The notes: generated from the letters alone by a model not told the origin. A stretch of DNA of 10,227 bases from Gammaproteobacteria bacterium (GCA_027858635.1 JAQICG010000128.1:1-10227), one strand, 5' to 3'; positions 1 to 6,946 are shown, numbered from the stretch's first letter. Program-made: numbers and translations.

Positions 1-5
1 TCCCT

Positions 6-30
6 GATACCGGCTCGATTTTGGCCGGTA
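6..30. repeat. CCGG hairpin, copy 1
   Basis: TACCGGC (8-14) and GCCGGTA (24-30) form a perfect 7-bp inverted repeat around a 9-nt loop. The segment 10-28 matches 212-230 at 16 of 19 positions (consensus CCGGYTCRATTYTGGCCGG). The 9-mer GATACCGGC at 6-14 recurs exactly at 156-164. Inference: a degenerate short interspersed repeat of the REP type. Its identity as a genome-wide family cannot be shown from one window. Confidence 0.45.
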
Positions 31-153
31 GCCATTGTTTCTGGTTTCCATGGATTTTTTGATATTGCAGGAGAATAACGAACTTTATTTTCGTCATTAA
101 ATGATTTGCCATTACAGTATCGCTTTGCTGTCTCTTCCTGCCAGCCTGATAAA

Positions 154-185
154 TGGATACCGGCCACAAATACGCCAGGATGATG
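154..185. repeat. CCGG hairpin, degenerate interspersed-repeat-like
   Basis: The stretch starts TGGATACCGGCC and ends near CGCCAGGATGA. CCGGC (160-164) can pair with GCCAG (174-178) across a 9-nt loop, with one position that is a G-U wobble only in a minus-strand transcript. The layout resembles the widespread bacterial short repeats of the form TGGATxCCGGC-loop-GCCGGxATGAC. This copy would be a diverged member. The assignment rests on pattern memory only. Confidence 0.3.
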
Positions 186-211
186 AGTAGCTATGACACA
201 TTTCCATCGAC

Positions 212-230
212 CCGGTTCAATTCTGGCCGG
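212..230. repeat. CCGG hairpin, copy 2
   Basis: CCGG at 212-215 pairs with CCGG at 227-230, and two further T-G wobbles are possible inside. The 19-nt unit is 16/19 identical to 10-28. It lies 29 bp downstream of the purA stop in transcription order. Without a T-tract it is a weak terminator candidate. Confidence 0.4.
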
Positions 231-259
231 CGTCTACTGTACAAAAGTTTTTTAACCGA

Positions 260-1555
260 TTATTTACCAAACGGATGCGTCAGAATGATGGTGTCATCAC
301 GTTCCGGGCCGGTGGAGATAATGTGCACCGGTACGCCGACGATTTCTTCCATGCGTTTTAGATAATTTCTGGCTTTTTCCGGCAAATCATCATAATCGCG
401 AATGCCTTCAGTGGTTTCGCTCCAGCCCGGCATCTCTTCATAAACCGGCTCGCATTTTTCTATGGCGTCGGCACCCAGTGGCGGTAATTCGAGCAACTGA
501 CCGTCGTATTTATAGCCGGTACACAATTTCAGTGTTTCCAGGCCGTCGAGCACGTCCAGTTTGGTGATGCATAAACCGGTCAGGCTGTTGATTTGTGCAG
601 CACGGCGCAGGGCCACGCCATCGAACCAGCCGCAACGACGGCTTCGACCGGTTGTGGCACCGAACTCGTGGCCTTTGGTGCCCAGGTGGTTACCAACATC
701 GTCGAACAGTTCGGTCGGGAACGGACCGGCGCCCACGCGGGTGGTGTAGGCCTTGGTAATGCCCAGCATGTAATCCAGATCACCGGGGCCGATGCCGCTG
801 CCGGTGCAGGCGCCGCCGGCGGTGGTGTTCGATGAAGTGACATAGGGATAGGTGCCCTGGTCGATGTCGAGCAGCGTGCCCTGCGCGCCTTCGAACCTGT
901 TGTTGTGGCCCTGCTTGCGATAATCATCGAGCATGCCGGGGATGTCTGCGACCATGGAGAGCAGTCTGTCGCGGTAGTCCAGAACTTCATCCAGCACCTG
1001 CTGATAATCGACTTCATCCACCTTGAAGTAATTTTTCAGAGTGAAATTATGGTATTCCATAACGCCGGCCAGTTTTTCCTTGAAGGCTTCGATGTTACCG
1101 AGGTCGGCCAGACGAATGCCACGACGGGAAACTTTGTCTTCGTAACAGGGACCGATGCCGCGACCGGTGGTGCCGATGGCGGTTTTGCCGCGCGCAGTTT
1201 CACGCGCCTGATCGAGGGCGATGTGATAGGGCAGAATTAACGGACAGGCCGCAGAAATCTTCAGGCGCTGGCTTGCGGGTACGCCGCGCGCTTCCAGTTC
1301 GCCCAGTTCTGTGAACAGGGCCTCGGGTGAGAGCACAACACCGTTACCAATCATGCACATTACGTGTTCACGCAGGATGCCTGAAGGTATCAGATGTAAT
1401 ACTGTTTTCACACCATCGATAACCAGTGTGTGGCCGGCGTTATGTCCGCCCTGAAAACGAACCACTGCGGCTGCGCGATCTGTTAACAGATCAACAACCT
1501 TCCCCTTACCCTCATCGCCCCACTGACTGCCGAGCACGACAACATTTCTTGCCAT
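260..1555 (-). CDS. purA: Adenylosuccinate synthetase
   Basis: PurA joins IMP and aspartate, using GTP, to give adenylosuccinate, the first committed step from IMP to AMP, in the cytosol. The 431-residue product is the usual bacterial length and aligns end to end with E. coli PurA. Visible motifs are GSQWGDEGKGK (residues 9-19, with catalytic Asp14), GGHNAGH (36-42, catalytic His42), IGTTGRGIGP (127-136, IMP binding), FEGAQGTLLDID (221-232), ATTGRSRRCGW (300-310) and TKLDVLDG (331-338, guanine recognition). The ATG is preceded by AAGGG at 9 nt. The gene lies 68 bp after hisZ and may be read through from it. One oddity: residues 218-220 just before FEGAQG are Asn-Asn-Arg, where the family normally has hydrophobic strand residues. 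The identification is not in doubt. Confidence 0.98.
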   Translation of the reverse strand: MARNVVVLGSQWGDEGKGKVVDLLTDRAAAVVRFQGGHNAGHTLVIDGVKTVLHLIPSGILREHVMCMIGNGVVLSPEALFTELGELEARGVPASQRLKISAACPLILPYHIALDQARETARGKTAIGTTGRGIGPCYEDKVSRRGIRLADLGNIEAFKEKLAGVMEYHNFTLKNYFKVDEVDYQQVLDEVLDYRDRLLSMVADIPGMLDDYRKQGHNNRFEGAQGTLLDIDQGTYPYVTSSNTTAGGACTGSGIGPGDLDYMLGITKAYTTRVGAGPFPTELFDDVGNHLGTKGHEFGATTGRSRRCGWFDGVALRRAAQINSLTGLCITKLDVLDGLETLKLCTGYKYDGQLLELPPLGADAIEKCEPVYEEMPGWSETTEGIRDYDDLPEKARNYLKRMEEIVGVPVHIISTGPERDDTIILTHPFGK

Positions 1556-1601
1556 GGTTAAAAACCCTTTTAAATAATTAATATTGAATATTTTTATTAT
1601 T

Positions 1602-1621
1602 GACCGATAAGGTTATCGGTC
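1602..1621 (-). repeat. Perfect inverted repeat between hisZ and purA
   Basis: GACCGATAA (1602-1610) and TTATCGGTC (1613-1621) are perfect reverse complements separated by two bases. In RNA the loop would open to about 4 nt. It begins 2 bp beyond the hisZ stop codon. In the direction of transcription it is followed by an A/T-rich stretch rather than a T-run, so it is a poor intrinsic terminator. It could be an mRNA-stabilising or processing hairpin, or a protein operator upstream of purA. The repeat is seen directly; the role is inference. Confidence 0.6.
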
Positions 1622-1623
1622 GA

Positions 1624-2805
1624 TTAAATATCTACTACCTGCCACTCATCTTCTACCAGCTGCAATTGCTGATTACATTGCATGGCTTTGGCGTCACCAT
1701 TTTGTCCTGCTAACTGCTCAATCACGCAAATTCCCTGCGCACGAACCTCATTAATTTTTTTCTTCAAAGCCGGATCGATCACCGCCGGCGCATAGACACG
1801 ACTGGTTTTTACAAACTGTCGAGTGGTCAGATTATCCAGCAATTTTAAATCGGTACTGAACCCGGTGGCGGCGCGGGCGCGACCGAAAATCCGGCCGATG
1901 TCGTCATAACGACCACCGCGAGCAATCGCCACCCCTGAGCCGGGCACGAAAGCGGCGAAGACAACACCGGTCTGATAGTGATAACCATGCAGCTCTGCCA
2001 GATCGCAATTAAATCCGACATCAGTAAAACGCGCCATGATCAGTGTCGCGGTTTTTTCAAGATAATCAATCGCGGCATGGACACAAGCATCCGCTTTGGC
2101 GAGCTGCGTACGGGCACTGTGCAGTACGTCGATATCACCGTTTAATTCCGCCAGACTGGCTAGCATTTCACGCATATCATTATCGATATCGAGTTCGGCC
2201 AGCATCTGTTGAATTTCAGGCACAGCCTTACGTTGCAGCATCTCAAACAGTCGGCCTTCATCTTCCGCATTCAGATTGGCCTGTCTGGCCAGCCCTTTGA
2301 AGATGTCGACATTGCCGAGATCAACCACTACGTTGTCGACACCGGCGACTGAAAAAGTACTCAGCATCAGCCCCAGAATTTCGACATCAGATTCCACACC
2401 GGCATGGCCGTAAAGTTCAGCGCCCACTTGTAACGGGCTGAGGCTGCCGCCAAAGCAATCCGGACGGGCATGCAAAACGGTGCCGATATAACACAACCGT
2501 GTCGGCACATCGCGATTTAGCTGGTGCGCGTCAATGCGCGCCACCTGTGGCGTCATGTCGGCACGCACTCCCAGGGTTCGACCGCTGACCTGATCGATTA
2601 ACTTGAAGGTTTGCAGGTCGAGGTCGTGTCCGGTGCCGGTTAACAGGGATTCGATATGATCAATGAACGGTGGCATCACCAGCTCATAACCCCATGTAGC
2701 ATAGAGGTCGAGCAGGTCACGACGTAGAATTTCAAGGCGCACTGCATGTTCCGGCAGCGCCTCTTCAATCCCTTGGGGGAGTACCCAGTGTTCTTTGCTC
2801 GTCAT
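1624..2805 (-). CDS. hisZ: ATP phosphoribosyltransferase regulatory subunit HisZ
   Basis: HisZ is a catalytically inactive relative of histidyl-tRNA synthetase. It binds short-form HisG to make the active, histidine-regulated enzyme for the first step of histidine synthesis. The product (393 residues from this start) keeps the class II synthetase fold: motif 2-like RADMTPQVARI (from about 81), the HisA-like HGYHYQTGVVFAAF (about 273-286), ARGGRYDD (about 295-302) and motif 3-like ATGFS (about 313). It ends without the anticodon-binding domain of HisRS, which separates HisZ from HisS. I chose the ATG at 2803-2805 because family proteins begin just before the WVLPQGIEE segment. The open frame reaches back to 2868, but that would add 21 unlikely residues and overlap the DUF2065 gene. 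The ribosome-binding site is weak, 31 bp after the previous stop, which suggests translational coupling or read-through from upstream. Confidence 0.93.
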   Translation of the reverse strand: MTSKEHWVLPQGIEEALPEHAVRLEILRRDLLDLYATWGYELVMPPFIDHIESLLTGTGHDLDLQTFKLIDQVSGRTLGVRADMTPQVARIDAHQLNRDVPTRLCYIGTVLHARPDCFGGSLSPLQVGAELYGHAGVESDVEILGLMLSTFSVAGVDNVVVDLGNVDIFKGLARQANLNAEDEGRLFEMLQRKAVPEIQQMLAELDIDNDMREMLASLAELNGDIDVLHSARTQLAKADACVHAAIDYLEKTATLIMARFTDVGFNCDLAELHGYHYQTGVVFAAFVPGSGVAIARGGRYDDIGRIFGRARAATGFSTDLKLLDNLTTRQFVKTSRVYAPAVIDPALKKKINEVRAQGICVIEQLAGQNGDAKAMQCNQQLQLVEDEWQVVDI

Positions 2806-2836
2806 CACCAATACCGTTATTATTTTTGTTGTCGCA

Positions 2837-3022
2837 CTATCGACTGAGATAAAGCACCAGCACACCAATGAGCATGCTGGAGAAGCCGATTATCCTGAGC
2901 GTTTTATTCAGGAATCGACTTGCCTGAAGCATTGCCTGGCGCCCGCCGTCCGGGCTTAGAAAGGGCATCATGCCCTCTATTACCAGCACCAGAGCAATAG
3001 CCCTGACAAGATCGTCCCACAT
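2837..3022 (-). CDS. yjeT: DUF2065 (YjeT-like) small inner-membrane protein
   Basis: This is a 61-residue protein with two hydrophobic segments (roughly residues 5-21 and 43-59) joined by a short polar loop containing FLSPDGGRQAM. It matches the YjeT/DUF2065 family, which sits next to hflC and before purA in many Gammaproteobacteria. The function is not established. The position suggests a link with the HflKC membrane complex, but that is inference. The ATG has AAGGCG 8 nt upstream and lies 16 bp after hflC, so co-translation within the hflKC operon is likely. The gene ends in TAG, which is relevant to the amber codon in mutL. Confidence 0.88.
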   Translation of the reverse strand: MWDDLVRAIALVLVIEGMMPFLSPDGGRQAMLQASRFLNKTLRIIGFSSMLIGVLVLYLSR

Positions 3023-3038
3023 ATTTAAAACGCCTTAA

Positions 3039-3902
3039 CTATTTCGAGCTGGGATCTTTGAAGTACTTGAAGTACTCGGAATCCGGCTCAAGCAGAATAA
3101 CGTCATCGCTAGCGGAGAAGTTTCCGGTATATGCATTCAGGCTTCGGTAGAAGTTGTAAAATACACGATCTATACCGAAAGCCTCGGCATAAGTTGCTGT
3201 CGCTTCAGCATCACCATCACCACGGACAATTTCTGAATCGCGGTAGGCTTCGGCCAGAATGACGGTACTTTGACGATCGGCATCTGCACGAATACGTTCC
3301 GATGCTTCTTCACCTTTTGAACGCCAATCGCGTGCTACCAGTTCACGACCAGTACGCATACGATTGTAAACAGAGCTACTTACTTCCGAAGGCAGTTCGA
3401 TTTTCTTGATGCGTACATCAACCACTTTGATACCTAATGTGTCGGCTTTTTCTGAAGCTCTGTCCGTCATCAGGCGCATTATGTCGGTACGTTCACCTGC
3501 TACCACTTCCTGAATAGTGCGTTTACCAAATTCGGCACGCAGACCGTTGTTAATCACTTCGTACAACAACGCACCAGCCGTGCTTTCATTACCACTGGTG
3601 GTCTGATAATAGGTCGCTACATCTTCGATGCGCCATTTAACATAGGAATCAACAATCAGGTATTTCTGCTCGACGGTGGCAAAGCTGCCGGGACGAGTAT
3701 CGATGGTTAAAATTCGCTTATCGAATTTCTTAACTTCATTAAACGGGTAAGGCAGCTTCCAGTGTAAGCCGGGTTCATAATCGGCATCGACGATTTCACC
3801 AAACTTAAACAGAATCGCATTTTGCCTTTCATCAACAAAAAACACACTCAGATAAACAACCAGCAATACGAGCGGCAGAAAAATTTTCAATACATTAGCC
3901 AT
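3039..3902 (-). CDS. hflC: HflC, SPFH/band-7 membrane protein, FtsH modulator
   Basis: HflC assembles with HflK into a large cage in the inner membrane that encloses FtsH and modulates its proteolysis of membrane proteins. The 287-residue product has an N-terminal membrane anchor (about residues 5-23), then the SPFH domain with VDERQNAILFKFGEIV, EPGLHWKLPYPF and VDSYVKWRI. These are followed by the GIKVVDVRIKKIELP strand, a helical stretch (YNRMRTGRELVARDWRSKG) and the C-terminal PDSEYFKYFK signature. It is shorter than E. coli HflC (334) because it lacks the mid-domain insertion found in enterics; the ends are complete. The ATG immediately follows the hflK stop with no intervening base, and AGAGAGG lies 8 nt upstream inside hflK. 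Translation is therefore probably coupled, giving matched amounts of the two partners. Stop codon is TAG. Confidence 0.97.
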   Translation of the reverse strand: MANVLKIFLPLVLLVVYLSVFFVDERQNAILFKFGEIVDADYEPGLHWKLPYPFNEVKKFDKRILTIDTRPGSFATVEQKYLIVDSYVKWRIEDVATYYQTTSGNESTAGALLYEVINNGLRAEFGKRTIQEVVAGERTDIMRLMTDRASEKADTLGIKVVDVRIKKIELPSEVSSSVYNRMRTGRELVARDWRSKGEEASERIRADADRQSTVILAEAYRDSEIVRGDGDAEATATYAEAFGIDRVFYNFYRSLNAYTGNFSASDDVILLEPDSEYFKYFKDPSSK

Positions 3903-5042
3903 TTATCTAACCTCTCTTGAACGTGTGTTGTTATTGCTTTGTTGGCGAGTCAAATCTTTTAAGATATCTCCTCGCTCCGACTCCGTAGAGGCGCTGCCCG
4001 AACTTCCATCGCGTGACATCAACTTATCGAGAGGCAGATATAAAAGATTATTGCTACCTTTAACATCAACCATAACTTTGGAGCTTTTGTTCAACACCGA
4101 CTCCATCATGTCCAGATACAAACGATCACGAGTGACTCCCGGCGATTTATTATATTCTAAGAGCAGTTTAGTAAAACGTTTGGTCTCACCTTCCGCTCTG
4201 GCGACCACTTGCTGCTGGTAAGCATCAGCTTCTTCCAGAATACGTGCGGCGGCACCACGTGCATCCGGCAGAACCTGGTTGCGATAGGATTCGGCACCAT
4301 TGATAGAGCGCTGATGATCCTCACGCGCCTGAATAACGTCCTGGAATGCTTCATGTACCGGTTGTGGTGGATTTACATCCTGAACATTAACTTCAACGAT
4401 GGACAGACCTGTGCCATATTGATTAACAATTTCCTGTACGGTATTTTGTATTCTCATGGAAATTTCACTACGACCTTCGGTAATAATGAAATCCATTTTA
4501 CTTTGACCGACAATCTGTCTGACCGAAGCTTCAATCGCCTGATTGAGTGTCAATTCCGGATTACTGACATTAAATAAATAGTGCTCAGCGTTGTCAATTC
4601 GGTACTGCAGGCTGCCCTGTAGCTCAATGATGTTTTCATCCTGAGTCAGCACGGTGGCTTTATAAGGAACCTGACGGCGTTCCTGCACATTTACCTTTTC
4701 TACTGATTCGAGAGGGACTGGCAAGTGCCAGTGCAGACCACTGCCGACGGTATCAACATAAGCACCAAAACGTAAAATGACGCCACGCTCAGCTTCCTGA
4801 ACTTTGTAAAAACCGGTCGCCATCCACAACAAAGCAAGAATAATGACGATTACACCCAAGCCGATTCCAGCACCGGGAATGGATGATTTTGAACCACTTC
4901 CGCCGCCACCAAAAAGAGCACTAAATTTTTTCTGCAACTTCGACAAAATCTCATCGAGATCCGGTGGTCCCTGATCGTTGCCGCGATTACCGCCGCCCCA
5001 GGGATCTTTTTTGTCGTTGCCGCCAGGTTCATTCCAGGCCAT
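3903..5042 (-). CDS. hflK: HflK, SPFH/band-7 membrane protein, FtsH modulator
   Basis: HflK is the partner of HflC in the periplasm-facing complex that controls access of substrates to FtsH. The 379-residue product starts with a Gly/Pro/Asp-rich cytoplasmic tail (MAWNEPGGNDKKDPWGGG), as in known HflK proteins. It is followed by one transmembrane helix (about 57-80), then the SPFH domain beginning GFYKVQEAERGVILRFG and containing GLHWHLPVPLESV. A long Glu/Arg/Ala-rich helix follows (about 245-300, AFQDVIQAREDHQR onward), and the tail is low-complexity Ser/Asn-rich. The start has AGGAG (5049-5053) 6 nt upstream, the best ribosome-binding site in the operon. It lies 131 bp from hflX, behind a hairpin, so hflK may head its own transcript. 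Confidence 0.97.
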   Translation of the reverse strand: MAWNEPGGNDKKDPWGGGNRGNDQGPPDLDEILSKLQKKFSALFGGGGSGSKSSIPGAGIGLGVIVIILALLWMATGFYKVQEAERGVILRFGAYVDTVGSGLHWHLPVPLESVEKVNVQERRQVPYKATVLTQDENIIELQGSLQYRIDNAEHYLFNVSNPELTLNQAIEASVRQIVGQSKMDFIITEGRSEISMRIQNTVQEIVNQYGTGLSIVEVNVQDVNPPQPVHEAFQDVIQAREDHQRSINGAESYRNQVLPDARGAAARILEEADAYQQQVVARAEGETKRFTKLLLEYNKSPGVTRDRLYLDMMESVLNKSSKVMVDVKGSNNLLYLPLDKLMSRDGSSGSASTESERGDILKDLTRQQSNNNTRSREVR

Positions 5043-5071
5043 GTAATACTCCTACTTTTATATTATGGAAA

Positions 5072-5099
5072 GCAGCTGTCTTGTTTCGAAAACAGCTGC
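5072..5099 (-). repeat. Inverted repeat in the hflX-hflK gap
   Basis: GCAGCTGT (5072-5079) and ACAGCTGC (5092-5099) are perfect reverse complements around a 12-nt spacer. That spacer contains TTTCGAAA, itself palindromic, so an alternative inner hairpin competes. It sits in the hflKC leader. Downstream there is CTTTCC and then an A/T-rich CATAAT-like stretch, not a T-run. Possible roles are a weak terminator after hflX, an mRNA hairpin, or an operator near an hflK promoter. The structure is seen directly; the role is open. Confidence 0.6.
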
Positions 5100-5173
5100 C
5101 AAAACAGATAGCATTTTAGGGATGTTAGTGCGTCCCCGCAAGCTACGATGAGATTTAGAGCGTAAATTCCGAC

Positions 5174-6466
5174 TCATGCGGCCGGCTCGGAGAGTAGCAT
5201 ATCATCAGTGAGGCCTTCCCGCTGAAGCAATTGCTGATAATCACGCCTTGAGATTCTTACATTCAGATGAGAGCAGCCGGCTTCGTCGATACTTTCGGAT
5301 TTCACCGCACTCAGTTCAAACAGTCTGGCGCGAATTTTCGCCTGTGCCGGTTGCAGCATGATTTCACCTGAGAGCACGTCCTCGCGGAAATAATCGGTGA
5401 GCACTTTTTCAAGCAAATCAATGCCTTCGCCGGTTGCAGCAGAGAGCCAGACCCGTTTCACCGAGCCATCGCTGTGATAATCAATGCGCGCTTCGGTGCC
5501 GGTTTGATCGACTTTATTCATCACCTGAATTAAATAGACATTATCGGCACCAATCTGATTTAGTACGGTTTCGACTTCGTTGACATTGCCTTCCCTGTTT
5601 TCATCGGCGGAATCGATAACATGCAGCAATAGCTGCGCCTCGGTGGTCTCCTGCAACGTGGAACGAAAGGCATCGACCAGATCGTGCGGCAGATGGCGGA
5701 TAAACCCAACAGTATCGGCCAGAATTAGCTTGATGTCGCCGGAAAGCTCCACTCTGCGCAGCGTCGGGTCGAGCGTTGCGAACAGCTGGTCCTGGACATA
5801 GACGTTATCATCGGCGAGGCGATTAAATAGTGTCGATTTACCGGCGTTGGTGTAACCCACCAACGAGACGGACGGAATTTCGGCTTTACGGCGTGACTGG
5901 CGGCTTTGGGCGCGCTGTTTGCGCACCTTGTCCAGCCGCTTATTGATCTGTTTAACGCGCAGATTTAACAGCCGACGGTCAGTTTCCAGCTGGGTTTCAC
6001 CCGGCCCCCTGAGACCGATACCGCCTTTCTGGCGCTCAAGGTGAGTCCAGCCGCGAACCAGGCGCGTCATCATGTGCCTGAGCTGTGCCAGTTCGACCTG
6101 CAACTTGCCCTCGAAAGAACGCGCGCGCTGAGCGAAGATATCAAGAATCAGACCGGTTCGATCCAGTACGCGACATTCAAACAGCTTTTCCAGATTTCGT
6201 TCCTGGGAGGGGGTCAGCGCGTGATTAAACAGCACCACTTCGGCCTCGTGCTGCTTGACCAGGTCGGCGAGTTCACGGGCTTTACCTAGCCCCACAAAGT
6301 AACGGGTTTCCGGCTTACTGCGACTGGAGGTGACAACGTCTATAATGGTCGCCCCTGCCGAGGTCACCAGCTCCTTGAATTCGTCGAGATCTTCCCGACC
6401 CGCCTCTTCCCAGATATCCATATGCACCAGAATGGCGCGCTCGCCTATCTCTGCTCGATCAAACAT
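5174..6466 (-). CDS. hflX: GTPase HflX, ribosome-associated
   Basis: HflX is a translational GTPase of the Obg-HflX group that binds 50S/70S ribosomes and splits stalled ribosomes during stress. In the 430-residue product the N-terminal HflX domain (about 1-195) includes GGIGLRGPGETQLETDRR (148-165) and a basic coiled segment (about 170-195). The G domain carries G1 GYTNAGKS (204-211), G2 TLDPT (231-235), G3 DTVGF (251-255), G4 NKVD (317-320) and G5 SAATGEG (342-348). All nucleotide-binding motifs are intact. The start MFDRAEIGERA matches the family N-terminus (E. coli begins MFDRYEAGEQA), so the ATG at 6464-6466 is well supported. The bases before it are pyrimidine/C-rich, with no Shine-Dalgarno sequence. 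The gene is 144 bp after hfq, its usual neighbour. Confidence 0.97.
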   Translation of the reverse strand: MFDRAEIGERAILVHMDIWEEAGREDLDEFKELVTSAGATIIDVVTSSRSKPETRYFVGLGKARELADLVKQHEAEVVLFNHALTPSQERNLEKLFECRVLDRTGLILDIFAQRARSFEGKLQVELAQLRHMMTRLVRGWTHLERQKGGIGLRGPGETQLETDRRLLNLRVKQINKRLDKVRKQRAQSRQSRRKAEIPSVSLVGYTNAGKSTLFNRLADDNVYVQDQLFATLDPTLRRVELSGDIKLILADTVGFIRHLPHDLVDAFRSTLQETTEAQLLLHVIDSADENREGNVNEVETVLNQIGADNVYLIQVMNKVDQTGTEARIDYHSDGSVKRVWLSAATGEGIDLLEKVLTDYFREDVLSGEIMLQPAQAKIRARLFELSAVKSESIDEAGCSHLNVRISRRDYQQLLQREGLTDDMLLSEPAA

Positions 6467-6489
6467 AGGCGGGGCGACTGGCTAGTGAA

Positions 6490-6512
6490 GGACGGGGTAA
6501 TGGACGGGTAAT
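6490..6512 (-). repeat. Imperfect 12/11-bp tandem repeat in the hflX leader
   Basis: GGACGGGGTAAT (6490-6501) is followed directly by GGACGGGTAAT (6502-6512), which is identical apart from one missing G. It lies 24 bp upstream of the hflX start, where no ribosome-binding site is visible. Most simply this is a slippage duplication. Confidence 0.6.
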
Positions 6513-6562
6513 TAATAATGGCTTCATATATTTAATAAAAAAACAGACTGGATAATCGACAA

Positions 6563-6581
6563 CGGCCGCCTGAGGCGACCG
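6563..6581 (-). terminator. Possible hairpin/terminator after hfq
   Basis: CGGCCGCC (6563-6570) and GGCGACCG (6574-6581) form an 8-bp GC-rich stem around a 3-nt loop; in the minus-strand transcript the one imperfect pair is a G-U wobble. It lies 29 bp after the hfq stop, where a terminator would be expected. The run of seven T on the transcript (6537-6543) starts about 19 nt after the stem rather than directly next to it, so termination may be partial and allow read-through to hflX. Confidence 0.4.
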
Positions 6582-6610
6582 CTGCAGCACTCTAATGGCT
6601 TTGATTGTAT

Positions 6611-6862
6611 TCAAATACGGTTATGCTCGTTATCATTGTCGGATTCTTCACTCCATTTTACCTGGCGTGAGGGTACGACGGTTGATATGGCGTGTTTATA
6701 GACCATCTGCGTCACCGTATTCTTCAACAGTATGGCGAATTGGTCAAATGATTCTATTTGCCCCTGTAACTTAATACCGCTAACTAAATAGACGGCTACC
6801 GGAATACGATCTTTACGCAAGGCATTCAGGTAAGGGTCTTGTAAATGGTGCCCTTTTGACAT
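6611..6862 (-). CDS. hfq: RNA chaperone Hfq
   Basis: Hfq is the hexameric Sm-like protein that pairs small RNAs with target mRNAs. The 83-residue product has a complete Sm core. Proximal-face residues Gln8, Gln41, Phe42 and Tyr55-Lys56-His57 (in YKHAIS, 55-60) are conserved with E. coli. So are the distal-face Tyr25, Gly29, Ile30, Lys31, Leu32 and Gln33. The rim has Arg16, Lys17, Arg19, where E. coli has Arg16, Arg17, Arg19, so the arginine patch is conservatively altered. After SRQVKW the C-terminal tail is short and acidic/polar (SEESDNDNEHNRI), unlike the long tail of E. coli. AGGAG (6871-6875) lies 8 nt before the ATG. The gene lies between miaA and hflX, its standard place. Confidence 0.98.
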   Translation of the reverse strand: MSKGHHLQDPYLNALRKDRIPVAVYLVSGIKLQGQIESFDQFAILLKNTVTQMVYKHAISTVVPSRQVKWSEESDNDNEHNRI

Positions 6863-6918
6863 TGTGTTAACTCCTAATTATTATTTTTACAATTGGCTGC
6901 ATCTTTAACTTTGTATGT

Positions 6919-6946
6919 AATATATGGCCAAAATCCGGTTCCACAA
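6919..6946 (-). promoter_or_regulatory. Possible sigma70-type promoter for hfq
   Basis: On the minus strand TTGTGG (6941-6946) is followed after 16 bp by TATATT (6919-6924). The -10 matches the consensus at five of six positions; the -35 matches mainly in its TTG. It lies about 57 bp upstream of the hfq ATG, in the 123-bp gap after miaA. In E. coli hfq has several promoters in and after miaA, which makes a promoter here plausible. Nothing beyond the hexamers supports it. Confidence 0.3.

Larger units (their letters stand above)
1..259. other. Gene-free stretch downstream of purA
   Basis: No convincing coding region is visible here on either strand. Only short frames occur, none with both a ribosome-binding site and family resemblance. 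The stretch contains three short CCGG-bounded hairpins, listed separately. No canonical GC hairpin followed by a T-run was seen after the purA stop, so the purA terminator is either beyond this point or not of the standard intrinsic type. A downstream gene may begin or end just outside the left edge. Confidence 0.6.

Noticed and set aside
2..112. A minus-strand frame starting MANHLMTKIKF at 112 and open to the left edge (37 codons).
   Set aside because: It is too short, lacks a properly spaced ribosome-binding site, and runs through the hairpin repeat at 8-30. Only sequence to the left could rescue it.
156..236. A tRNA-like layout on the plus strand: GGTTCAATTC resembles a T loop, and the ends at 156-162 and 230-236 can pair at six of seven positions.
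   Set aside because: No D-arm sequence and no 5-bp anticodon stem with a proper loop can be placed between, and the T stem has a mismatch. The pairing is explained by the CCGG repeats.
153..365. A 70-codon plus-strand frame overlapping the purA 3' end.
   Set aside because: It overlaps the purA coding end in antisense, has no ribosome-binding site and resembles no family I know.
2806..2868. A longer start for hisZ at 2868.
   Set aside because: It would add 21 residues unlike HisZ N-termini and overlap the end of the DUF2065 gene. The ATG at 2803-2805 fits the family.
4209..4577. A 122-codon plus-strand frame.
   Set aside because: It lies wholly antisense to the conserved SPFH domain of hflK and is a shadow of that codon pattern.
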